A stretch of 9,722 bases of DNA from Candidatus Cloacimonadota bacterium (GTDB taxonomy: Bacteria > Cloacimonadota > Cloacimonadia > Cloacimonadales > Cloacimonadaceae): contig JAGOIS010000044.1 in the NCBI GenBank assembly GCA_017995495.1, positions 1 through 9,722 of the forward strand, in the 5' to 3' direction. Positions 1 through 7,055 of this stretch are shown here, one piece after another. The notes below the pieces were generated by a model that saw only the letters and a list, made by a program, of their open reading frames with translations, was not told the origin of the DNA and searched no databases. Every line of letters starts with the position of its first letter. Positions within the stretch are counted from its first letter, which is position 1. The translations under genes and the position numbers were made by a program.

Positions 1-1
1 G

Positions 2-973
2 GTTTCCGGCAGCGGCAAGAGCTCGCTGATCAACCAGACCCTGCACCCACATCTGCAAAACCATTTTTACCGCAGCACCCACAAGGTGGGCAAAATGGCC
101 GCCATCGAAGGTTTGGAGCACATCGACAAGGTGATTTGCATCGACCAGGACCCGATCGGCCGCACGCCGCGCTCCAACCCATGCACCTATATCAAGCTCT
201 TCGACCCGATACGCCAGCTCTACAGCAAACTTCCGGCTTCCAAGGTGCGGGGCTACAACGCCGGCCGCTTTTCCTTCAACGTGGGCGGCGGACGCTGCGA
301 AGCCTGCCAGGGAGCGGGGGTGAACCAGATCGAGATGCATTTCATGGCGGACATCTACGTCACCTGCGAGGTTTGCAAGGGCAAGCGCTACAACCAGGAA
401 ACGCTCGGCATCCGCTACAAGGGAAAAAATATCTCCGAGGTGCTGGACATGGACGTGCAGGAGGCATACGAATTCTTTGCCAACGTGCCTTCCATCAGAC
501 CCAAACTGGAAACCCTGATGGAGGTGGGATTGGACTACATCAAGCTGGGGCAGCCATCCACCACCCTCTCCGGTGGCGAGGCGCAGAGGATCAAACTGGC
601 CCGCGAACTGAGTAAAATGAGCACCGGCAACACCCTCTATCTGCTGGATGAACCCACCACCGGCCTGCACTTCGACGATATCAACCGCCTTCTGAAAGTG
701 CTCTCCACACTGGTGCGGATGGGCAATACCGTGGTGGTGATCGAACACAATCTGGACGTGATCAAAACCGCCGACTGGGTCATTGACCTCGGCCCGGAAG
801 GGGGAGACGCCGGTGGATACGTGGTGGCGACAGGCACTCCGGAAGAGATCATCAAGAACAAAAAGTCATGCACCGGACAGTTCCTTAAAACTCTTTACCT
901 GCGTGAAACGCAGGCGCAGAGCCAACCTGTGCAGGCCGCCCGCAAGCCTGGCGGCAGAAAAAGCAAGGCCTGA
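2..973 (+). CDS. uvrA: UvrABC excinuclease subunit A, C-terminal part (5' truncated by window)
   Basis: UvrA is the DNA damage-recognition ATPase of nucleotide excision repair; it works as a dimer in the cytoplasm and loads UvrB. Only the last 323 residues are visible, against a usual length of about 940. The reading frame is open to the left edge and enters at the second Walker A motif (VSGSGKSS, nt 2-25). Next comes the UvrA signature [14 protein letters not shown] (about nt 139-180), with NPCTY where most family members have NPATY. The C-terminal zinc finger follows as C-X2-C-X19-C-X2-C, with cysteine codons at 296, 305, 365 and 374. The ABC signature LSGGEAQ starts near nt 566, Walker [13 protein letters not shown] lies around nt 635-670, and the H-loop is VVVIEHNLD. 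The protein ends in a short basic, probably disordered tail rich in Q, R and K. Identity is secure; only the N-terminal half is missing. The GH13 gene starts 23 bp after the stop, so the two may be co-transcribed without being functionally linked. Confidence 0.97.
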   Translation, partial: VSGSGKSSLINQTLHPHLQNHFYRSTHKVGKMAAIEGLEHIDKVICIDQDPIGRTPRSNPCTYIKLFDPIRQLYSKLPASKVRGYNAGRFSFNVGGGRCEACQGAGVNQIEMHFMADIYVTCEVCKGKRYNQETLGIRYKGKNISEVLDMDVQEAYEFFANVPSIRPKLETLMEVGLDYIKLGQPSTTLSGGEAQRIKLARELSKMSTGNTLYLLDEPTTGLHFDDINRLLKVLSTLVRMGNTVVVIEHNLDVIKTADWVIDLGPEGGDAGGYVVATGTPEEIIKNKKSCTGQFLKTLYLRETQAQSQPVQAARKPGGRKSKA

Positions 974-996
974 CCGGCGGGACAGACCGACAGAGC

Positions 997-3174
997 ATGC
1001 CCGAGATCAGCTTCCGCTATCAAGCCCCGACCGCCGGGAAGCATCTGGTGGGTCTGACGGGGGAATTCACCGACTGGGCGATCCTTGACCTGATCGACAT
1101 CGGCGGGATCTATATCCTCAAGCTGCCCGTGGAGCCGGGAAGGTACCACTATAAACTGATCGTTGACGGAAACTGGATGCCGGACCCGGCAAACCCGCTG
1201 CGTGAGCCAGACCACTTCGGAGGCGAGAATTCCATCCTGGTGGTTGAGGCTGAGGGACAGCACCGGCTGAACTGGAAGCAGGTGAAGGATGACTTTTCCC
1301 GGTTGAATGAGCGGCAGGGACATTATCTGGAGATCAACCGTCTGGCCCGGCAGCAATATGAACTCCGTTTCAACTGGCATCCGGGGCTGGAAGCTGAGCT
1401 CTGCGCCATTATCGACGGCCGGGAACATCAGCTTCACCATCTTGGAGTGACGGGCAGAAAAGACGTCTGGCATTGCCTCTTTGGCACAGACAAGCCTGAG
1501 ATCGAGGTTTTGGCGATGATCAAAGCTTATGAGACCTGCCTGGTTTACGGGGCCAACGGATTCTCACGCATGCTGGCTGACGCCCGGCCTGTGAAGATCA
1601 AGCTGGACGGGCTGCCGGTCTTCGCTGTCCCCGATTGGGTTCGTTCCGCCATCATCTACCAGATCTTTCCCGACCGGTTTTGCAATGGAGATCCCTCCAA
1701 CGATCCGGATTTCAGCGAAGATTTCTACGCCGACTGCCGCACCCCGCCCCCGCCTGGGGAATTGCTGCCTCCTCAGCGCGAGTGTTTCCATTTGGTGATG
1801 GACTGGAACGAAATCTCCGGTTTGCGCCAGAGTCCCTGGCTGGAAGAGGGGAAACCGGACTGGTGGTCCTTCTACGGAGGTGACATTGCCGGAGTGCGCA
1901 AGAAACTGCCGTACCTGACCGATCTGGGAATCAACGTGATCTATTTCAACCCGCTCTGGCAGGCACGGTCGAACCATAAATACGACGCCGCTAATTTCAT
2001 GCGGGTAGATCCCCATTTCGGATCGGCGGAGGAGCTGCAGACACTGGTCCGCGAGGCTCACGAGGCAGGCATCAGGGTGATCCTGGATATGGCATTCAAC
2101 CACACCGGAGAAGACTTCTGGGCTTTCCGCGATTGCGTCTCAAAGGGGCCGGAATCAGAATACTGGAACTGGTATGACTGGAAGCAGTGGCCGCTGCCGG
2201 AGCCGCTGCCGCCGGACTTTCAACCCAAGGAATACTATCAGTGCTGGTGGGGCATCAAGGATATGCCGGACCTCAATTTCGACCTCAGCCGCAGCCACCC
2301 GGCGGAAAACTACGTGAAGGATATCGCCCAGGCCGTTCCCAATCAGCCCCTGGTGGACCATCTGCTCGATTGCGCGCGCTGGTGGCTGCTGGAGATCGGC
2401 ATCGACGGTTTTCGGCTGGATGTTCCGGATGAGGTTCCCTATTGGTTTTGGGAGCTGTTCCGCGACCACGTGAAAACACTCAAGCCAGAGGCCTGGATCG
2501 TTGGCGAGATCTGGCAAAGCGCCCGCGGCTGGGTGGAGCACCGTTATTTTGATTCGGTGATGAACTATGCTTTTTTCAAGGACCCGGTGCTGGAGTTCTT
2601 CATCCTGGGCCTCATCGACCGGAAAAGCTTTTGTGACAGGATTTCCGAGGGCCTCGCGCAGTATCCTGCGCAGGCCGCCGGGGCGATGATGAACCTGTTG
2701 GGCAGCCACGATACCGTGCGGATCCTGGAGCTGGCCGGAGGCGACATCGACCGGTTGAAGCGGGCGCTGATTTTCCAGATGACCTTCTTGGGCGCGCCAC
2801 ACATCTATTACGGGGATGAGATCGCCCTGCCGGGAGGCCGGGATCCCGACAACCGCCGGCCTTTCAATTGGGATTGGGAACAAGATCCCCGGGCGATGGA
2901 GTTGAGAGGTTTTTACCAAGAGCTGATCAGGCTGCGCAAATCCCATCAGGTCTTCGCGGACGGGGACTTCGCCTTCTGCGCGGCACCGGATGGAGTTCTG
3001 GCTTGGAAACGTTATCACGCTTCAGGCACGGTCGGGGTGGTGATGAATCTGTCCACCGTCGCGCACAAGTATCGTCCCGGGGGTTTTTCCCGGATTCTTT
3101 TCAGCTTGGGTGATGCCAGGGAATCAGGGATGAGCGTCTGGCTTCCACCCGGAGCGGTAGTGGTCTGGAGGTGA
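997..3174 (+). CDS. GH13 alpha-glucan hydrolase (neopullulanase/cyclomaltodextrinase type) with N-terminal CBM48-like module
   Basis: This 725-residue protein probably hydrolyses alpha-1,4 (and perhaps alpha-1,6) bonds in maltodextrin, glycogen or pullulan. Residues 1-85 look like an AMPK/CBM48 glycogen-binding domain (LVGLTGEFTDW, then PGRYHYKLIVDGNWMPDP). Residues about 90-205 look like the beta-rich N-terminal domain of neopullulanases (CBM34-like). The GH13 barrel begins at IIYQIFPDRFCNGDPSNDP (219-237), a typical neopullulanase-group start. Conserved regions visible: DMAFNH (364-369), MPDLN (423-427), GFRLD with nucleophile D475, GEIW with acid/base E504, and GSHD with D572. The catalytic triad is therefore complete. 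MPDLN lies between the MPKLN and QPDLN versions that mark the neopullulanase and oligo-1,6-glucosidase subfamilies. A short beta domain closes the protein (about 655-725). No signal peptide is seen, so it is likely cytoplasmic, acting on imported maltodextrins or stored glycogen. The ATG at 997 is the first good start; its Shine-Dalgarno is weak. Fold and class are secure, substrate is inferred. Confidence 0.92.
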   Translation: MPEISFRYQAPTAGKHLVGLTGEFTDWAILDLIDIGGIYILKLPVEPGRYHYKLIVDGNWMPDPANPLREPDHFGGENSILVVEAEGQHRLNWKQVKDDFSRLNERQGHYLEINRLARQQYELRFNWHPGLEAELCAIIDGREHQLHHLGVTGRKDVWHCLFGTDKPEIEVLAMIKAYETCLVYGANGFSRMLADARPVKIKLDGLPVFAVPDWVRSAIIYQIFPDRFCNGDPSNDPDFSEDFYADCRTPPPPGELLPPQRECFHLVMDWNEISGLRQSPWLEEGKPDWWSFYGGDIAGVRKKLPYLTDLGINVIYFNPLWQARSNHKYDAANFMRVDPHFGSAEELQTLVREAHEAGIRVILDMAFNHTGEDFWAFRDCVSKGPESEYWNWYDWKQWPLPEPLPPDFQPKEYYQCWWGIKDMPDLNFDLSRSHPAENYVKDIAQAVPNQPLVDHLLDCARWWLLEIGIDGFRLDVPDEVPYWFWELFRDHVKTLKPEAWIVGEIWQSARGWVEHRYFDSVMNYAFFKDPVLEFFILGLIDRKSFCDRISEGLAQYPAQAAGAMMNLLGSHDTVRILELAGGDIDRLKRALIFQMTFLGAPHIYYGDEIALPGGRDPDNRRPFNWDWEQDPRAMELRGFYQELIRLRKSHQVFADGDFAFCAAPDGVLAWKRYHASGTVGVVMNLSTVAHKYRPGGFSRILFSLGDARESGMSVWLPPGAVVVWR

Positions 3175-3243
3175 ACCAATGTTTTGGATTGACACTTTGG
3201 CGAATGGGCAAAAACATGGAACCACAGATTTAAAGAGAGCGAT

Positions 3244-4413
3244 ATGAAAGAAAAGATTTTACTCTGCGTGAGCGGAGGAATTGCCGCTTACAAAGCGATC
3301 GACCTGGCCAGCCGGCTACACAAGGCCGGCCATGAGGTCAGGACCGTTCTAACAGACAATGCCAGGCGTTTTGTGGCGGAGCTCAATTTTGCCGCGATCA
3401 CTCAGGGAAGTGTGCACAGCTCGATGTTCGAGGACGCTGACCCCATACCTCATATCAGCCTGGCGGATTGGGCCGACCTGATCGTGGTTGCTCCGGCAAC
3501 AGCGAACATACTGGCCAAAGCCGCTCAAGGAATAGCTGACGATCTGCTTTCCACCACCCTGCTGGCCCATAAGAAAGCCGCGCTCTTCGTTCCCGCGATG
3601 AACGTGAATATGTATGAAAATCCCGCCACCCAAGCCAACCTGCGGGTCCTGCGGGAACGTGGTCACCATATCCTGGAACCGCTTACGGGCCTGCTCGCCT
3701 GCGGTTATGAGGGCAAGGGAAAATATCCTCCCAATCAGGAAATCATCCACGCAATCCGCTGCTATTTGGCCTACCCGGAGGATCTGCAAGGGACAAGCGT
3801 TTTGGTGACAGCCGGGGCCACAGCCGAACCGATAGACCCGATGCGCCTGATCACCAACCGGTCCAGCGGCAAGATGGGGCTCGCCATAGCCCGGGCTTTC
3901 GCCCTCAGAGGCGCCAAGGTGACCCTGGTACACGGCCTGATGGAGGAACCAGCGCCCTACTACCTGCATCAGGCGATCTTCGCCCCCACGGTGCAACTGA
4001 TGCATGATGCAGTGATCAAGGCCGCCAAGAATTGCCAGATCATTGTGAAATGTGCAGCGGTGTCGGATTTCAAGCCTCTCAAGCCGGCCTCCCACAAGAT
4101 CAAGAAAGGCGGCAGCATCAATCTGGAACTGGTGCCCACCCAGGATATCCTCGCCAGGCTGGGAACGCTGAAAACGAAAAAGCAAAAATTGATCGGCTTT
4201 GCCGCCGAAACAGACAACCTGATCGCCAATGCCCGGGAAAAACTCCACAGCAAGAACCTGGACCTCATCTGCGTGAATCATCTGGATACCGCGGGCTCCG
4301 ATCTAACCACACTGTCGCTGTTATGCGCCGGAAAACAGACCAAGCCGGAACAGCTCAGCGGAGAAAAATTCGAGGTCGCGTTGAAGCTGGTGGACAGGAT
4401 AACCAAGCTATGA
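3244..4413 (+). CDS. coaBC: bifunctional phosphopantothenoylcysteine decarboxylase / phosphopantothenate-cysteine ligase
   Basis: CoaBC (Dfp) joins cysteine to 4'-phosphopantothenate and decarboxylates the product to 4'-phosphopantetheine, two steps of coenzyme A synthesis in the cytoplasm. The 389 residues match the usual length of about 400. The N-terminal CoaC flavoprotein half (about 1-185) shows the FMN-binding start ILLCVSGGIAAYKA, the active-site histidine in PHISL (H70), PAMNVNMYENP (117-127) and the active-site cysteine in LACGYEGKGK (C153). The CoaB half shows VTAGATAEPIDPMR (188-201), NRSSGKMG with N205, AAVSDFKP, the KIKK lysines (285-288) and GFAAETDN. Every key residue I looked for is present. 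The start has a modest AGAGAG site 4 nt upstream (3234-3239). The 69-bp gap before it contains TTGACA at 3189-3194 but no good -10 at proper spacing, so a separate promoter is only possible. The stop overlaps the next ATG by 4 bp. Confidence 0.96.
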   Translation: MKEKILLCVSGGIAAYKAIDLASRLHKAGHEVRTVLTDNARRFVAELNFAAITQGSVHSSMFEDADPIPHISLADWADLIVVAPATANILAKAAQGIADDLLSTTLLAHKKAALFVPAMNVNMYENPATQANLRVLRERGHHILEPLTGLLACGYEGKGKYPPNQEIIHAIRCYLAYPEDLQGTSVLVTAGATAEPIDPMRLITNRSSGKMGLAIARAFALRGAKVTLVHGLMEEPAPYYLHQAIFAPTVQLMHDAVIKAAKNCQIIVKCAAVSDFKPLKPASHKIKKGGSINLELVPTQDILARLGTLKTKKQKLIGFAAETDNLIANAREKLHSKNLDLICVNHLDTAGSDLTTLSLLCAGKQTKPEQLSGEKFEVALKLVDRITKL

Positions 4414-5180
4414 AGCCTCTGCTGATCATCACCGGCGCCAACGGACAGGTGGGTTCGCATCTGGCGTCATCCTGGGCGGAGAACAGCCAGCCGATGCTCT
4501 TGCTTTATCACGAGGATAAAAGCCGTTTGGCAGAGCTGCAAAACCGGGAGGGGATAATCCTCCGGTCCTGCGACCTGCGCGATCTGGAGGCCCTGCAAAG
4601 CATGGTGGATGAGGCTTGCGGCATGCTTGACGCGGTTCCTGCCTGCCTGGTGCACACCGCGGCGGTTAGAAGCTACGATGCCAAATCTCTGGCTGAGAGT
4701 GATCCCGGAGTGTTCAACGAGGTGTTCGGCACCAACGTCACCATGGCCTACAATATCCTCCGGACATGCCTTCCGGGGATGCTGGAGTGCAAATTTGGCC
4801 GGATCGTGTTGTTTGGCTCCAATGTGGCGCAGATCGGCCTGAACAGAGGCTCCGCCTATGCCGCGGCCAAGGCGGCAATTGTCAATCTGGCACGCAGCGT
4901 CGCCTTGGAGACAGCCAGGGACAACGTTTTGATCAATGCGATCTCGCCAGCTCCGGTGGCTACTGATCTGGCCTCGGATTATGAGGGCGAATACCTGGTC
5001 TTCCGCCAGCGCTATTTTGAGGCCTGCCGGCGTTTGAGCCCCACCGGCAAACTCGTATCAATAGCTGAGATCAGGGTAATTGTGGAGTTCCTGCTGAACC
5101 CTGAACTGGAGAACCTCACCGGCCAGAACATGGTAATCGATGGCGGATCATCAACGGCTCTGCCAGGGTCAACTGAATAA
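4410..5180 (+). CDS. SDR-family NAD(P)-dependent oxidoreductase, substrate unknown
   Basis: This 256-residue short-chain dehydrogenase/reductase has the classical SDR length and active site: N109, S137 (in FGSN), Y150 and K154 (YAAAK), followed by INAISPAPVATDL and the C-terminal TGQNMVIDGG typical of FabG-like reductases. The cofactor motif is unusual for this class. It reads TGANGQVG (8-15), i.e. TGxxGxxG as in extended SDRs, rather than classical TGxxxGxG, and the usual NNAG is HTAA (82-85). The ATG at 4410 overlaps the coaBC stop (ATGA), with AGGA at 4396-4399 as a possible ribosome binding site, so its translation is probably coupled to coaBC. No sequence feature names its substrate: it could be a 3-oxoacyl or sugar reductase, or act on another carbonyl or hydroxyl substrate. 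Place in a cofactor/tRNA-modification cluster is suggestive at best. Family is sure, function is not. Confidence 0.9.
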   Translation: MKPLLIITGANGQVGSHLASSWAENSQPMLLLYHEDKSRLAELQNREGIILRSCDLRDLEALQSMVDEACGMLDAVPACLVHTAAVRSYDAKSLAESDPGVFNEVFGTNVTMAYNILRTCLPGMLECKFGRIVLFGSNVAQIGLNRGSAYAAAKAAIVNLARSVALETARDNVLINAISPAPVATDLASDYEGEYLVFRQRYFEACRRLSPTGKLVSIAEIRVIVEFLLNPELENLTGQNMVIDGGSSTALPGSTE

Positions 5181-5227
5181 GGCTGCCAAAGCCGGTAATT
5201 GCACTGCTTTTGGATCATAACAACCCC

Positions 5228-6262
5228 ATGCCCGACCTTTTCAACATTGTTGCCTACGATTATCAATTGCCCCCGGAACTGATCGCCCAATACCCTCTGC
5301 CAGACCGCGTCCGCTCACGTCTGATGCGGGTGGACAGGGCCACAGGACAGGTCTCCCACGGAGAGTTTGCTGACGTTTTGGATCTGCTTGCCCCAGGGGA
5401 AGTGCTGGTGATCAATTCCAGCAGGGTGATCCCAGCCCGCCTCTTTGGCCAAAAGGCCAACGGAACGAGCATCGAGGTCCTGCTCTTGAACAAATTGGAA
5501 GGTTCACGGTGGTCCTGCCTGGTTCATCCCGGGAAGAGGCTCAAGACGGTGCAATGGCTGGAATTTTCGCCCCGTTTGAGGGGTTTGGTGAAGCTGCCCG
5601 ATGAGGATGGCTTGCGTGAGATCGAATTTTCAGATCCAGAAAACTATTGGCAGGAAATACAGCGGATCGGGCATATACCTTTGCCACCCTACATCAGGCG
5701 TCCGGACGAGGCCGCGGACCACGAGGCTTATCAAACTGTTTATGCCCGCGATCCTGGTTCGGTGGCAGCCCCCACGGCCGGTCTTCATTTCAACCACGAG
5801 CTTTTGGCCTCGCTGAAGCAAAAGGGGATCGTGATCGTCGAGGTGATCCTCCATGTGGGCATGGGCACTTTTTTGCCGGTGAAATGCCAGCGCATCGATG
5901 AACACAAGATGCACAGCGAGTTTTGCACAGTTCCGGCTGAGACTGCCCGGGTTGTGAATGATGCCAAAGCGGAGGGGAGGAGGGTGATCGCTGTGGGCAG
6001 CACCTCCGTGCGTACTCTGGAAAGCTTCTGGAACGGAGCAAGCTTAAACAGCGGCTCGCTTTGGACCGATATCTTCATCTATCCCGGCAGGGAGATCAGG
6101 GTCGCCAACGCCCTGATAACGAACTTTCATCTGCCCAAATCATCCCTGCTCATGATGATCTCCGCCTTTGCCGGATACGACCTAATCCGCAGGGCTTATG
6201 AGATCGCGGTGGCGGAAAGGTACCGCTTTTTCAGCTACGGCGACTCGATGTACATTTCATGA
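5228..6262 (+). CDS. queA: S-adenosylmethionine:tRNA ribosyltransferase-isomerase
   Basis: QueA transfers and isomerises the ribosyl part of SAM onto 7-aminomethyl-7-deazaguanine at the wobble position (34) of GUN-anticodon tRNAs, giving epoxyqueuosine; it is cytoplasmic. From the ATG at 5228 the protein has 344 residues, the normal size. Family motifs appear in order: DYQLPPELIAQYPLPDR (11-27), VINSSRVIPARLFG (61-74), GHIPLPPYI (148-156), APTAGLHF (181-188), GMGTFLPV (211-218), EHKMHSE (225-231), GSTSVRTLES (257-266), NFHLPKSSLLMMISAFAG (299-316) and RFFSYGDSMYI (333-343). I chose ATG 5228 because the protein then begins at the usual distance from DYxLPxELIA. A TTG at 5210 would add six residues (MDHNNP), and neither start has a clear Shine-Dalgarno. 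It lies 47 bp after the SDR gene and its last bases overlap the birA start (ATGA), so these two are probably co-translated. No other queuosine gene is in the window. Confidence 0.96.
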   Translation: MPDLFNIVAYDYQLPPELIAQYPLPDRVRSRLMRVDRATGQVSHGEFADVLDLLAPGEVLVINSSRVIPARLFGQKANGTSIEVLLLNKLEGSRWSCLVHPGKRLKTVQWLEFSPRLRGLVKLPDEDGLREIEFSDPENYWQEIQRIGHIPLPPYIRRPDEAADHEAYQTVYARDPGSVAAPTAGLHFNHELLASLKQKGIVIVEVILHVGMGTFLPVKCQRIDEHKMHSEFCTVPAETARVVNDAKAEGRRVIAVGSTSVRTLESFWNGASLNSGSLWTDIFIYPGREIRVANALITNFHLPKSSLLMMISAFAGYDLIRRAYEIAVAERYRFFSYGDSMYIS

Positions 6263-6966
6263 CCACAAAACTCTTTTACCAGCAACTCGACAGCACCAAG
6301 ATGGCACACGAGCGGCTGGCCGCGATTGGCTCGAACTGCGATCGTTGGATCATCCGGGCTGGGACCCAAACGGCCGGACAGGGACGCGGGGATAACCTCT
6401 GGCATTCGCCTGAGGGCGGCATGTGGCTGAGCTTTGATCTGCTTTATCCGCGCCCGGTGGCCTCGTTCCCCCTCTATGTCGGCTTTTGCCTGCATCAACT
6501 TCTGGGCTGGTTGTACCCGCTGCCTAAACTCAAAGTAAAATGGCCCAACGACATTTATCTGGAGGATGCCAAACTGGCCGGCATTCTCTGCCATTATCAG
6601 GAAAACCGCTCCAGATATCTAATCGGGCTGGGCCTCAACACGAACACCAACAGGGATGATGTATTGCTTGAACTTGATGCAGCCATATTATCTGAACGCA
6701 TGGGGATGCGGTTATCCAATTCCACACTGGCAGACCTGATCACACTCAGGGTGGAGCGCAATTCAGATATGCTGGCAGATCCCTCCGGCTACATCGGATA
6801 TTGTGCCGAACACCTCCATGGCCTGGGAAGGTTGGCTGAGGTGAAAACCGGCTGCGGGATGCTACGGGGAGTGATAACGGGGCTGAACGATGAAGGGTTC
6901 CTGCTGTTAAGCTGTAATAATGGCACGCTTGTACCCGTCACCCACGGCAGCCTGAGAGTGCAGTGA
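6259..6966 (+). CDS. birA: biotin-[acetyl-CoA-carboxylase] ligase, class I (no DNA-binding domain)
   Basis: This ligase activates biotin to biotinoyl-AMP and attaches it to the acceptor lysine of biotin carboxyl carrier proteins such as that of acetyl-CoA carboxylase. The 235 residues comprise a catalytic domain (about 1-185) and the small SH3-like C-terminal domain (about 188-235, GRLAEVKTG ... GSLRVQ). There is no N-terminal winged helix, so it should not act as a biotin-operon repressor. Visible motifs are QLDST (9-13), TAGQGRGDNLWHSPEGG (38-54), KWPNDI (94-99), AKLAGIL with K105 (equivalent to E. coli K183) and GLGLNTN. The biotin-binding loop differs from the E. coli consensus: GRGRRG is replaced by GQGRGD, keeping the arginine equivalent to R118 (here R43). 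The ATG lies inside the queA stop (ATGA) with no Shine-Dalgarno of its own, so translation probably depends on queA. Confidence 0.93.
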   Translation: MTTKLFYQQLDSTKMAHERLAAIGSNCDRWIIRAGTQTAGQGRGDNLWHSPEGGMWLSFDLLYPRPVASFPLYVGFCLHQLLGWLYPLPKLKVKWPNDIYLEDAKLAGILCHYQENRSRYLIGLGLNTNTNRDDVLLELDAAILSERMGMRLSNSTLADLITLRVERNSDMLADPSGYIGYCAEHLHGLGRLAEVKTGCGMLRGVITGLNDEGFLLLSCNNGTLVPVTHGSLRVQ

Positions 6967-6990
6967 GTAACTGGACCGACAGCTTTTTTC

Positions 6991-7020
6991 TTGACAGATA
7001 ACGCCGCTGAAAATGCTTTG
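6991..7020 (+). promoter_or_regulatory. putative promoter of the TPR lipoprotein gene
   Basis: A perfect TTGACA (6991-6996) lies in the 89-bp gap between birA and the lipoprotein gene. At 17-bp spacing the -10 position reads TGCTTT (7014-7019), a poor match to TATAAT. The same stretch also resembles the Bacteroidota-type layout: CTTG, then 19 nt between TTG and an 8-mer ending in TTTG (7013-7020, ATGCTTTG), although the TA of TAnnTTTG is missing. A promoter here is likely because the gene downstream has its own strong ribosome binding site and terminator. The exact elements and sigma factor are uncertain. Confidence 0.4.
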
Positions 7021-7044
7021 ATGTAAAGAGAATTAATAATTTCC

Positions 7045-7050
7045 GGGAGG
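7045..7050 (+). promoter_or_regulatory. strong ribosome binding site of the TPR lipoprotein gene
   Basis: GGGAGG is placed 5 nt before the ATG at 7056, in an A/T-rich context (AATTA between the site and the start). It is by far the best Shine-Dalgarno in the window and fixes this start codon; the signal peptide begins directly from it. Confidence 0.8.
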
Positions 7051-7055
7051 AATTA

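Noticed and set aside
2155..3018. 287-codon - strand open frame opposite the GH13 gene
   Set aside because: Antisense shadow with no recognisable domain; the + strand frame carries all GH13 catalytic motifs.
3189..3217. TTGACA before coaBC as a full promoter
   Set aside because: At 16-18 bp spacing the best -10 is AAACAT (3 of 6 matches), so it is not supported as a separate feature; an internal promoter remains possible.
6975..6990. T-run (TTTTTT at 6984-6989) after birA as an intrinsic terminator
   Set aside because: No stable GC-rich stem precedes the T-run; only a 3-bp CTG/CAG pairing is visible.
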